Positions 7,521 to 14,240 of a stretch of 16,122 nt of DNA are shown here, piece by piece; position 1 is the first letter of the stretch; each line of letters begins with the position of its first letter. The notes beneath the pieces are model-generated. The model worked only from the letters and a program-made list of their open reading frames with translations. It was not told the origin of the DNA and ran no database searches. This DNA is from Pseudomonadota bacterium (GTDB lineage Bacteria; Pseudomonadota; Alphaproteobacteria; Acetobacterales; Acetobacteraceae): contig JAJZVE010000027.1 of assembly GCA_021845835.1 (NCBI GenBank), positions 1 through 16,122 on the forward strand. The letters run 5' to 3'. The translations under genes were made by a program, and so were the position numbers.

Positions 7521-7910
7521 TTGCCGTCCACGGTTTCCATGCCAAGCCGATGATCTTGCACGCTGCAGCCTTAGCGGAGCGGCGCAGGCTTTGCCAAGCA
7601 TGCAACAACCTGCCGGATGCGGCGCCGGACACCACGGCTTGCCGCGTATCGGATATCCGCCGCAGGCCGGCGTGGCCGGGCCGTGTGGTCGTTGCCCGCT
7701 GGTCGGTTTCGGGTTATTCAACTGTACGTGTTGATTTCGACGCGGCCGGGCGATGCCCCGTCCATGTTGCCATGCTTCACCGCCTCACCGCGCGATTCGG
7801 ATGCAGTGACGAAATTGTCAGCAGCGGACCGAACCTTCTTTCGTCCGTCCGGGCAGGTGCGAGCGGGCGTCCTGACCGCGGTGCCTGGCGCGGACCGTGC
7901 CGGCGATGAG
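7521..7910. other. Intergenic region between divergent GT9 and sulfotransferase genes
   Basis: About 390 bases without a supported gene. It holds a perfect 10-base palindrome CGGATATCCG at 7649-7658 and an AT-richer stretch at 7706-7740 (GGTTATTCAACTGTACGTG) that is the best candidate for promoters. The only -35-like match there, TTGCCC at 7692-7697, faces a poor -10. The sulfotransferase frame is open through much of this region, so its true start may fall inside it. Confidence 0.4.
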
Positions 7911-8924
7911 ATGGCCGCGCGCGCGTTCGTAGCCTGCGGCCTTGCCGACCGAATGCTGCTGCTGCTCGGCGCGCCGCGCTCCGGCACGACGTGGGTCGGC
8001 AAGGTGTTCGACAGTCATCCCGACGTGCTCTACCGCCATGAACCCGACACCGTGGTGCGCGGCGGCGCGCTGCCGAAGGTCATGGCGGTGCGGGAGATTC
8101 CGAACTGGACCGCGGAGGCGCGCGCCTATCTGCTGCGGCTCGCGGCACTTTCCCCGCTCAGGGCCAGCGGCCACCTGCCGCTGTTCGCGAAGAGCTACCG
8201 CGGTGCCGCGGCCCAGCGCACGCATTCGGGGGCGATCTACCTGCTGCGCCTGCTCAGCGCGCTGCCGCGCGTGGGAACGCGGCTGCAGTCGCTGCCGGTG
8301 CCCGATCTCGCCGCGCGGCCGCCGCGTCTGGTCGTGATCAAGTCCGTCATCAGCTGCGGCTGTGCCGGCCTCTACGCGGCCGCGTTGCCGGAGGCGCGCA
8401 TCATCTTCCTGGTGCGCCCGCCGTTCGGTCAGGTGGCGTCCATGCTGCACGGCACGAAACTCGGCAAGGTGAATGGCGTCCGGGCTGTGGTGGGGCTGGG
8501 AGACTGGCCGGTCGCTGCGCGTTACGGCCTCAGTGAAACCGACCTCGCCCGCCTGCCGCTGGTCGAGCGGCTGGCCTGGATGTGGGTGCTGCAGAACGAG
8601 GCGGCGCTGACCGGGCTGGCCGACCGGCCGGGCGTGCGGGTGATGCCCTATCGCGCGCTGCGCGACGACCCGGCCGGCGCATCGCGCGCCCTGTTCGACT
8701 TCGCCGGACTCGACTGGTCGCCGCGGACCGAGGAATTCGTCGCCAGGAGCACGCGCGCCGGCTTGTACGAGGGCTATTTCGGGGTGTACCGCAACACCAC
8801 CGCGCCGGAAAAGAAATGGCGGACGCTGCTGTCCGCCGCCGACCGCAGGCGCATCGTCGCCATCGTGCGGCAGAGCACGCTGACGGACTTCCTCGACCCC
8901 GAGGCCGACGCCGCAGCGGAGTGA
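7911..8924 (+). CDS. Sulfotransferase family protein
   Basis: With start at ATG 7911 this is a 337-residue cytosolic-type sulfotransferase that would move sulfate from PAPS to a hydroxyl, here plausibly on a glycan. The 5'-phosphosulfate-binding loop is clear: LLGAPRSGTTWVGKVFDSHP near 18-37. A 3'-phosphate-binding segment follows at IIFLVRPPFGQVASMLHG (164-181), with Arg169 and Ser177 in the expected places. KSV at 144-146 and KKWR at 301-304 are also typical of the superfamily. Other possible starts are ATG 7764, GTG 7881 and ATG 7950; no strong ribosome site decides between them. It sits between glycosyltransferases and the export/kinase operon, ending only 3 bases before the convergent kinase stop. 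The acceptor is unknown. Confidence 0.85.
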   Translation: MAARAFVACGLADRMLLLLGAPRSGTTWVGKVFDSHPDVLYRHEPDTVVRGGALPKVMAVREIPNWTAEARAYLLRLAALSPLRASGHLPLFAKSYRGAAAQRTHSGAIYLLRLLSALPRVGTRLQSLPVPDLAARPPRLVVIKSVISCGCAGLYAAALPEARIIFLVRPPFGQVASMLHGTKLGKVNGVRAVVGLGDWPVAARYGLSETDLARLPLVERLAWMWVLQNEAALTGLADRPGVRVMPYRALRDDPAGASRALFDFAGLDWSPRTEEFVARSTRAGLYEGYFGVYRNTTAPEKKWRTLLSAADRRRIVAIVRQSTLTDFLDPEADAAAE

Positions 8925-8935
8925 CGGTCACTCCG
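8917..8935. terminator. Palindrome between convergent sulfotransferase and kinase genes
   Basis: CGGAGTGAC, a single G, then GTCACTCCG make perfect 9-base arms. The element contains the stop codons of both convergent genes (TGA at 8922-8924 and TCA at 8928-8930). As RNA it would fold as an 8-bp stem with a CGG loop from either direction. There is no T-tract, so it may be a weak bidirectional terminator or a 3' end stabiliser. Confidence 0.5.
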
Positions 8936-9956
8936 GCTTGTCGAAATAGTAGTACGCGCCGAATGAGTGCCGCTGCGTCAGGCGGGTCTTGTTCAGCACC
9001 AGGGTGATGTTGCTGGCGGCCTTCAGCAGTTCCAGCGCCGCGTCAACCTCGCTGCGCTGGGTACGCTCGGCTTCCACCACCAGGATCACCTCGTCCACCA
9101 GGCCGGCGAGCGTGTTCGGGTCGCTGGTGGAAAGGCAGGGCGCCGTGTCGAGCACCAGCACATGGCGCGAGAAGCGGCGACTGAGCCGCTCCAGCGTCGT
9201 GCTGACCGCGCGCGTGATCGTGCCTTCCACGCCCGGTCGGCGCGACCCGATCGGCAGGACCCACAATCCCTCGACCGCGGTACGCGCCAGCAGCGGCTCC
9301 GGGTGACGCAGGCCGCCGGTCGTCGCGCCGGCGTTGCCCCATCCGGTTGCCAGGTCGAGCAGCCCTTCCCGCCCGCCCAGCCCGAGCATGGCGGAGAGCG
9401 AGCGCGGCTTGCTGTCCAGATCGATCAGCAGCACGTCGGACAGTCCGTTCTGCGCGATGCTGACGGCGATGTTGAGGGCGGAGAAGCTCTTGCCCTCGTT
9501 CGGGCGGGCGGACGTGACCATCAGCAGGTTGGCAGTGCCGACCCGTCCGCTGCGGTTGCTGCGCAGCGCGCGCAGCGCCCGCGCGACGGTGATGCGGTAC
9601 TCGTCCGAGATGCGGCTGCGCGGGCCAATCAGTACCAGCCCGGCGCGCTGCAACGTCTCCATGTCCAGCAGCGGCACGGCCGTCGGCAGCGGGTCTTCGG
9701 CGACCTGCGCCGGCGCGGCAAACTCGTCCGCGGCAGACGGAATCTCGCCGACCGTCGCGGCCGGTTCCGCCGCCGGCGGCCGGGCGGCGGACGGAACCGT
9801 GTCGTCGGCAAGCTGCGCCGTGTCGGCCGCGGCATCTGCCGGTTCGGCCCACCGGTCTTCTTCGTTCAATGCCGCCTCGCCGCGCAGCAGAGCGGCGGCG
9901 CGTTCCACCAGATGCGGATTGTGCGACCGCCGGATGACCTTGATCGGATCGGTCAT
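8928..9956 (-). CDS. CpsD/CapB-type tyrosine autokinase, XrtA-associated type
   Basis: A 342-residue cytoplasmic BY-kinase-like P-loop ATPase that partners the Wzz-type protein encoded just upstream. Residues about 25-95 are Ala/Pro/acid-rich and likely disordered. The kinase domain starts near 108: DEYRITVARALRALRSN (118-134), Walker A SARPNEGKS (149-157), Walker A' VLLIDLDSK (175-183) and Walker B HVLVLDTAP (265-273). The tail has a short tyrosine cluster, GAYYYFDKPE (Tyr335-337), where autophosphorylation is expected. Walker A' shows Lys where BY-kinases usually have Arg. ATG 9956 lies two bases after the stop of the upstream gene, showing tight coupling. The role is cycling of phosphorylation to control polysaccharide length and export. 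Confidence 0.88.
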   Translation of the reverse strand: MTDPIKVIRRSHNPHLVERAAALLRGEAALNEEDRWAEPADAAADTAQLADDTVPSAARPPAAEPAATVGEIPSAADEFAAPAQVAEDPLPTAVPLLDMETLQRAGLVLIGPRSRISDEYRITVARALRALRSNRSGRVGTANLLMVTSARPNEGKSFSALNIAVSIAQNGLSDVLLIDLDSKPRSLSAMLGLGGREGLLDLATGWGNAGATTGGLRHPEPLLARTAVEGLWVLPIGSRRPGVEGTITRAVSTTLERLSRRFSRHVLVLDTAPCLSTSDPNTLAGLVDEVILVVEAERTQRSEVDAALELLKAASNITLVLNKTRLTQRHSFGAYYYFDKPE

Positions 9957-9958
9957 GC

Positions 9959-11500
9959 TCAGGCCGTTCCCGCGCGCATCAGCCGCAGCACCAGTCCGCC
10001 GCAGGTCGCGCACAGCAGCAGCAGCACGACGGCAATTCCGAGGATGGAGACCATGCCGCGGGCGAGCGAGGCGCGCGTGGTGACCAGCGAGACGGACCCG
10101 ATCACCGGCAGGCCGATGCGGCGCAGCTCATCGACGGTATGGAAGGAGGTGTCGAACTGCAGCAGCAGTACCGCCGCGCCGATGCCGCCCGCCAGGCCCA
10201 CCGGCAGGATCATCGAGATCAACAGGATGCGCTTTGGTGCGACCGGGTTGTGCGGCAGCTGCGGCGGATCGACCACCTGCAGCTTCACCTTTTCGGCTTC
10301 GGTGTCGGCCGCCGCGGCGATCCGCATCGCCTCGCGCCGCTCGATCAGCTGCTCATAATTCTTGCGCAGCACGTCGTAGTCGCGGTTGATGTCGGTGAAC
10401 TGCGCCTGCACGCCGGGCGCGCCGCGGGCCACCGCCTCCAACCGGTCGCGCTGCGCTATCTTGTCGGCAATCTGCTGTTGCAGCGTGGCGATCGCCGATT
10501 CCAGGTCGAAGATCTGCAGCCTGAGCTTCTCTGCCACCGGGTTGGAAATAGCGTGGCCGCCGCGCACCACCGTGCCGCCGCGCGTCACCACCCCTTCGCC
10601 ACGCCGGCGCGCGTCGTCGCACTCGGCCTTCAGGGTAATCACGGTCGGGTTCTGGTCGGTGTAGCGCACCCGCGCCGCGTCCAGTTCCTGGCACGCCTTC
10701 GGCTGCATCGCGAGCGGGTCGGAACCGCCTGGCCCGATCAGCCCGCCTTCGGCGTCCGTGGACAGGGTGGCCGGCGTGGCCGCGAGCTGCTGCTTCGCCA
10801 GTTCCTCGCGCAGCCGCGCCTGCTTCAGCGCGTCCTGCAGGTTCGCCACCGCCGACCGGGCGGCGTCCAGCCGCGAGGCGCCGTTCGCGTCCGGCAGCAG
10901 GTCCATGTACTTGCCGACGAACGCCGCGCGTTGCGCCTCTGCCATGCGCAGCTTCTGTTCGTAGCTGCCGATCTGCTGTTCGAGGAACTGGCGCGCGTTC
11001 TCCATGTCGCTGCGGTTGGTGCCGGCCTTGGTCTCGATGAAGATCGACAGCATCGCCTGTACCACGTCGTAGGCGAGCTTCGGGTGCGTATCGCGGTAGC
11101 TGATCGTGAACAGGTTCCTGGTCTGCGGCGTCAACCGGATGGCGGTGGCCAGACCGGCCACCAGGCGCTCCAGGTCGGACGGGCCGCGCACCCGAAGTTC
11201 GAGGTCCGTCTGGGAGATCAGCTTCTCCAGGTTGGGGCGACTGAGCAGGGTGCGCTGCAGGATGTCGAGCTCGCTGGCCGTCGAGTTGTCGAGCGCCAGT
11301 CCACGCAGCAGCGGCGTCAGCACCGCGTCGGCATCGACATAGAGCCGCGCGTTGGCCTCGTACTGGTTGGGGATCATCATCACGCCGGCCCAGCCGCCGA
11401 GGCAGATCACCCAGGCGATGCCCGCCACCAACCAGCGCCAGCGCCAGATGCCGAGCGCGTAGCGCCGCACCAGCGCGTACAGGTTGTGCAGGTCGTTCAT
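9959..11500 (-). CDS. Wzz/GNVR polysaccharide chain-length determinant, XrtA-system type
   Basis: A 513-residue inner-membrane polysaccharide copolymerase. The first membrane helix is about 21-43. A large periplasmic part follows, with YEANARLYVDADAVLTPLLR (47-66) characteristic of the exosortase-associated class, coiled-coil stretches near 165-245 and 325-395, and YTDQNPTVI (280-288). A proline-rich segment VVDPPQLPHNPVAPKR (409-424) leads into a second helix (about 425-448), and a third hydrophobic helix lies near 484-507. The extra C-terminal helix fits this class, in which the kinase is a separate protein, encoded 2 bases downstream. An AGGAG lies about 12 nt before ATG 11500. It would bridge the export lipoprotein and the kinase and set polymer length. 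Confidence 0.92.
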   Translation of the reverse strand: MNDLHNLYALVRRYALGIWRWRWLVAGIAWVICLGGWAGVMMIPNQYEANARLYVDADAVLTPLLRGLALDNSTASELDILQRTLLSRPNLEKLISQTDLELRVRGPSDLERLVAGLATAIRLTPQTRNLFTISYRDTHPKLAYDVVQAMLSIFIETKAGTNRSDMENARQFLEQQIGSYEQKLRMAEAQRAAFVGKYMDLLPDANGASRLDAARSAVANLQDALKQARLREELAKQQLAATPATLSTDAEGGLIGPGGSDPLAMQPKACQELDAARVRYTDQNPTVITLKAECDDARRRGEGVVTRGGTVVRGGHAISNPVAEKLRLQIFDLESAIATLQQQIADKIAQRDRLEAVARGAPGVQAQFTDINRDYDVLRKNYEQLIERREAMRIAAAADTEAEKVKLQVVDPPQLPHNPVAPKRILLISMILPVGLAGGIGAAVLLLQFDTSFHTVDELRRIGLPVIGSVSLVTTRASLARGMVSILGIAVVLLLLCATCGGLVLRLMRAGTA

Positions 11501-11536
11501 GCAGTCAGCTCTCTCCTGCCCGTTCCCGGCCGGACG

Positions 11537-12145
11537 TCAGAACCAGCTCTGCGGAATGATCAGCGTGTCGCCTGGCCGCATCTCGACGTTCTGTGCAATA
11601 TCGCCGTCCTTGATCAGGTCGGACAGGCGCACATGCAGCGTCTGCTGCTTGTCACCCACGCGCCGCACGATCACGGCACGGTTGCCTGCGGCATAGCGGG
11701 TCAGCCCCTTGGTCGCGATCATCACGTCAAGCAGCGTCATGCCGGTGCGGTACGGGATCGCCTGCGGGTCAGTCGCCTCGCCGATCACGCGGATCTGACG
11801 GTCGAACGGACCGATGAAGCCGCGCACGATCACCGTGACATGCGGATCCTTGACGTATTCTTTCAGCCGCGTCTCGATCTCCGCACCGAGTTGCGAGGGC
11901 GTCTTGCCGGCGGCCACGATGTCGGCGACCAGCGGCGTCGAGATGCGGCCGTCCGGCCGCACCGGAACATCGCTGCTGAGCTGCGGATTGTCATAGACGA
12001 AGACGCCGATCTGATCGCCGGGGCCGATCAGGTACTGGCCTGCGACCTCGGGGGCGGCTGCGGGCGGTGCGGCCGATTGGGCGCTGCAGCCGGCAAGGAA
12101 CAGCAGAGCCGCCAGGCAACTCCAAGTCCGTCGGGCAAGCGTCAT
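11537..12145 (-). CDS. Polysaccharide export (Wza-like) lipoprotein, XrtA-system type
   Basis: A 202-residue periplasmic/outer-membrane export protein. The signal peptide has a lipobox LAGC with the modified cysteine at position 20. A Poly_export domain covers about 37-108 (YLIGPGDQIGVFVYDNPQLS; VRPDGRISTPLVADI) and a single SLBB-like region about 115-170. It ends PGDTLIIPQSWF, the typical end of short exosortase-associated Wza relatives, which lack the C-terminal membrane helix of classical Wza. ATG 12145 has AGGA about 7 nt upstream and is directly followed by the hydrophobic signal. It is first in a three-gene operon, 36 bases before the chain-length gene. A tRNA gene lies upstream on the same strand. 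Confidence 0.92.
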   Translation of the reverse strand: MTLARRTWSCLAALLFLAGCSAQSAAPPAAAPEVAGQYLIGPGDQIGVFVYDNPQLSSDVPVRPDGRISTPLVADIVAAGKTPSQLGAEIETRLKEYVKDPHVTVIVRGFIGPFDRQIRVIGEATDPQAIPYRTGMTLLDVMIATKGLTRYAAGNRAVIVRRVGDKQQTLHVRLSDLIKDGDIAQNVEMRPGDTLIIPQSWF

Positions 12146-12269
12146 TGCGATCCTGTCGTCTCGTATGCACCGTTCGTCCTGGCACGCCGGGCACGGCTGT
12201 CGGCAGGCAACCGCGGACCGCCGGCACGCCGCCACGAGGCGCAGGACAGCGACGCGCGGCCGCACGCGA

Positions 12270-12341
12270 TAGGCGCGGAAGGGATCGAACCCCCGACCTC
12301 TGCCATGTAATGGCAGCGCTCTGCCACTGAGCTACACGCCT
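12270..12341 (-). tRNA. tRNA-Val (anticodon UAC)
   Basis: On the minus strand the 72 bases fold as a cloverleaf. The acceptor arms AGGCGTG and CGCGCCT pair with one G-T wobble, the D-arm is GCTCAGTGGCAGAGC, and the anticodon stem CTGCC/GGCAG encloses loop ATTACAT, giving TAC, which reads GUA valine codons. A 5-base variable loop and a T-arm with TTCGATC follow; the T-stem has two G-T pairs. The discriminator is A, and CCA is not encoded (TCG follows), so it must be added after transcription. It stands between the two divergent halves of the polysaccharide locus. No integrase or duplicated tRNA 3' end was seen. Confidence 0.93.
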
Positions 12342-12414
12342 GCATCTCCCGCACCTTTGCACGGATCCTGCCTGCCGGTCGCGATCACGCCGCATGCCGC
12401 AGACGACGACTTCG

Positions 12415-12442
12415 TTTATCACATCAAACATTACGCCGTAAA
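12415..12442 (-). promoter_or_regulatory. Candidate promoter for tRNA-Val
   Basis: On the minus strand TTTACG (12442-12437), a 16-base spacer, and GATAAA (12420-12415) match the sigma70 hexamers at 4 of 6 positions each. Transcription would begin about 65 bases before the mature tRNA 5' end. No clear terminator follows the tRNA, so transcripts could continue into the export lipoprotein gene. Confidence 0.4.
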
Positions 12443-12523
12443 GCTCCGATCTGGGGCGCCGGCCGGCCGACCCGGACCGCATTGGTGACGCGCGGCCATT
12501 GGTTGCGACATGATGGAAATTTC

Positions 12524-12552
12524 TTGACCGTATCATTAGCCCCTGCTAAAGA
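12524..12552 (+). promoter_or_regulatory. Candidate sigma70 promoter for the glycosylphosphotransferase gene
   Basis: TTGACC (12524-12529) and TAAAGA (12547-12552) are separated by 17 bases, and TGC directly before the -10 gives an extended -10 element. The -35 matches 5 of 6 positions, the -10 only 3 of 6. The predicted start near 12559 leaves a leader of about 150 bases. Two CATTGGT direct repeats upstream of the -35 could bind an activator. Confidence 0.5.
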
Positions 12553-12581
12553 CTTGCTTCCGGAGCAGGCACCAGGGCGCT

Positions 12582-12607
12582 GTCACGATCGCGTGACGCG
12601 GGTCACG
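12582..12607. promoter_or_regulatory. Three-arm inverted repeat with CRP/FNR-like core
   Basis: GTCACG (12582-12587), CGTGAC (12592-12597) and GTCACG (12602-12607) alternate with 4-base gaps. The middle arm can pair with either flank. The right pair contains GTGA-N6-TCAC, the core of CRP/FNR-family sites. It lies about 41 bases after the predicted transcription start, so it could act as a repressor site or fold as two alternative RNA hairpins in the leader. Confidence 0.45.
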
Positions 12608-12711
12608 GGGGATTGAGAGGCAATGCGAGACCGTGACGATCGTAGGGCAATTCCATCCCGCCGCGGCTGCACCCCGATACGCGCAGCCACCGCCCGCCCG
12701 ACGAGACCGTC

Positions 12712-14151
12712 ATGACCGTGCATGACCCTTTCGGCAGCCGGCCGCAACCGCCGCGGGCACGCGCGCGGGTCGCGGCGCGGCGCCGCCCGGCGGACGGCTG
12801 GCTGGCGCGGCAGTGGCGCCGCCATCCGGCCCCGGAGCTGGCCGGGCTGTGGCTCATTGAAGTGCTGGCCTGCGCCGCGCTGGTTTATCTGCTGTTGTCC
12901 GGCGGCGGCGGCGGCGGCCTGGGCGCGGCCGACAAGGCGGTGGTGCTGGCGCTGACCTTCGGCGTCACTTCGCTCGCGGTCGGCCTGTACAGTCCCGATA
13001 CCTATCTCGAGACGCGGCTGCTGCTGGTCAACACCGCGGTCGGCGCGGCGCTGGCGTTCCCGCTGCTGTGGGCGGTCGGCCGCCTGGTGGGGAGCGATCT
13101 GGTCGGGTTGACGGCGCATGGCGGCATGCGGGCGCTGCTGGCCTGGACGCTGCTGCTGTTCGGGCTGCGTCTGGGTTTCAGCTGGGCGCTGCGCGCCGAC
13201 ATGTTCGTGCGCCGCGTGCTGATCGTCGGTCCCGATGCCGCCGCCAACCGCCTGGCCGACACGATCCGGACGGTGCGGCGGGGTTTCTTCGAGGTGTCGG
13301 CCGTGCTCCCGGTCGAAGAGGCGGCGGCGCTGGTCGGCGGCCGGGTGCCGGAACGGCGCCTCTGGGGTGTCATCCTTGCCGATGCCGCCGCCGACACCCT
13401 GCCGGCCCGCGTGCTGCTGCGCGCCCAGGCGCGGGGCCTGCGGCTGTACACCGACAGCGAGTTCTGGGAGCGCCAGCTGCGCCGCATCGACGTGGACCGC
13501 AATGCCGCGGCCGACGCGGTGATCGGCGGCGAGGAGCCGAGCGGCCAGGAACGTGCCCCGGAAGGGCTGGCGGCGGCGCCGCGGCGGCTGTTCGATATCG
13601 CCCTCAGTCTCACGATGCTGGTCTTCACGCTGCCGCTGATGCTGCTGACGGCCCTCGCGATCAAGCTCGACAGTCCCGGCCCGGCGCTCTACCGCCAGGA
13701 GCGGGTCGGGCTCGGCGGGCGCCGGTTCACGCTGCTGAAATTCCGCTCCAAGCACACCGACGCCGAGGCGTGCGGGCCGGTCTGGGCCGCGCAGCGCGAC
13801 CCGCGGGTGACCCGCGTCGGCAGCCTCATCCGGCTGATCCGCGTGGACGAACTGCCGCAACTGCTCAACATCCTGCGCGGCGAAATGAGCTTCATCGGCC
13901 CGCGCCCGGAGCGCCCGCATTTCGTGGCGCAGCTCGAGCGCGTCATGCCCTGCTACGTCGAACGTAGCCGCGTCAAACCGGGACTGACCGGCTGGGCGCA
14001 GGTGAACTATCCCTACGGCGCCTCGGTGGAAGATGCGCGGGCCAAGCTGTCCTATGATCTTTATTACGTGAAGCATCGCGGTCTATTGCTCGACCTGCTG
14101 ATCCTGCTGGCGACCGTGCGCGTGGTGCTGTTTCAGCGCGGGGCGCGCTGA
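12712..14151 (+). CDS. Exopolysaccharide polyprenyl glycosylphosphotransferase (XrtA-associated WbaP-like)
   Basis: A 479-residue membrane enzyme that moves a sugar-1-phosphate from an NDP-sugar to undecaprenyl phosphate, the first step of repeat-unit assembly. Four N-terminal helices are seen (about 47-63, 76-94, 102-125, 140-158), then a Rossmann-like CoA_binding_3 region (VRRVLIVGPDAAANR, 166-180) and the catalytic PGT domain from about 290: a membrane-reentrant helix, then DSPGPALYRQERVG (320-333), the Asp379-Glu380 dyad in RVDELPQLLNI, GEMSFIGPRPERP and RVKPGLTGWAQV. At 345-347 it reads RSK where the family usually has RSM or RTM. A run of six Gly occurs at 64-69. ATG 12712 has only a weak ribosome site. 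It faces away from the export operon and is followed by the TPR gene. Confidence 0.92.
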   Translation: MTVHDPFGSRPQPPRARARVAARRRPADGWLARQWRRHPAPELAGLWLIEVLACAALVYLLLSGGGGGGLGAADKAVVLALTFGVTSLAVGLYSPDTYLETRLLLVNTAVGAALAFPLLWAVGRLVGSDLVGLTAHGGMRALLAWTLLLFGLRLGFSWALRADMFVRRVLIVGPDAAANRLADTIRTVRRGFFEVSAVLPVEEAAALVGGRVPERRLWGVILADAAADTLPARVLLRAQARGLRLYTDSEFWERQLRRIDVDRNAAADAVIGGEEPSGQERAPEGLAAAPRRLFDIALSLTMLVFTLPLMLLTALAIKLDSPGPALYRQERVGLGGRRFTLLKFRSKHTDAEACGPVWAAQRDPRVTRVGSLIRLIRVDELPQLLNILRGEMSFIGPRPERPHFVAQLERVMPCYVERSRVKPGLTGWAQVNYPYGASVEDARAKLSYDLYYVKHRGLLLDLLILLATVRVVLFQRGAR

Positions 14152-14155
14152 CGCC

Positions 14156-14176
14156 GGACAGTACTCGGCGCTGTCC
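14156..14176 (+). terminator. Weak hairpin between the glycosylphosphotransferase and TPR genes
   Basis: GGACAG and CTGTCC make a 6-bp stem with a 9-base loop, beginning 4 bases after the glycosylphosphotransferase stop. Only CTTAC follows, not a T-tract. It may partially attenuate readthrough or protect a 3' end. No separate promoter for the TPR gene was found in 14177-14240. Confidence 0.3.
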
Positions 14177-14240
14177 TTACGGATCGTTATCGCATAGTCT
14201 GTCAACGAGTTGTGACCAGGCGGGCGGGGAACTATTCGGC

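Larger units (their letters stand above)
12342..12711. other. Control region between tRNA-Val and the glycosylphosphotransferase gene
   Basis: About 370 bases without a supported protein gene, less GC-rich than its surroundings. It holds a tRNA promoter candidate (minus), two CATTGGT direct repeats (12480-12486 and 12497-12503), a promoter towards the glycosylphosphotransferase (plus) and a cluster of GTCAC/GTGAC inverted repeats. A 30-codon frame (12623-12715) ends in an ATGA overlap with the downstream gene, but it is Arg-rich and has a badly spaced ribosome site. Confidence 0.5.

Noticed and set aside
10139..12310. 723-codon plus-strand open frame antisense to the Wzz and Wza genes
   Set aside because: No domain or signal; His/Arg/Gln-rich composition typical of antisense shadows, and both opposing genes are strongly recognised.
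12270..12341. tRNA-Val as an integration site for a mobile element
   Set aside because: No integrase, no duplicated tRNA 3' segment and no change in base use on either side; flanking genes look like one functional locus.
12583..14076. 497-codon minus-strand frame opposite the glycosylphosphotransferase
   Set aside because: Gln/Arg/Pro-rich shadow with no motif, overlapping a textbook enzyme gene.
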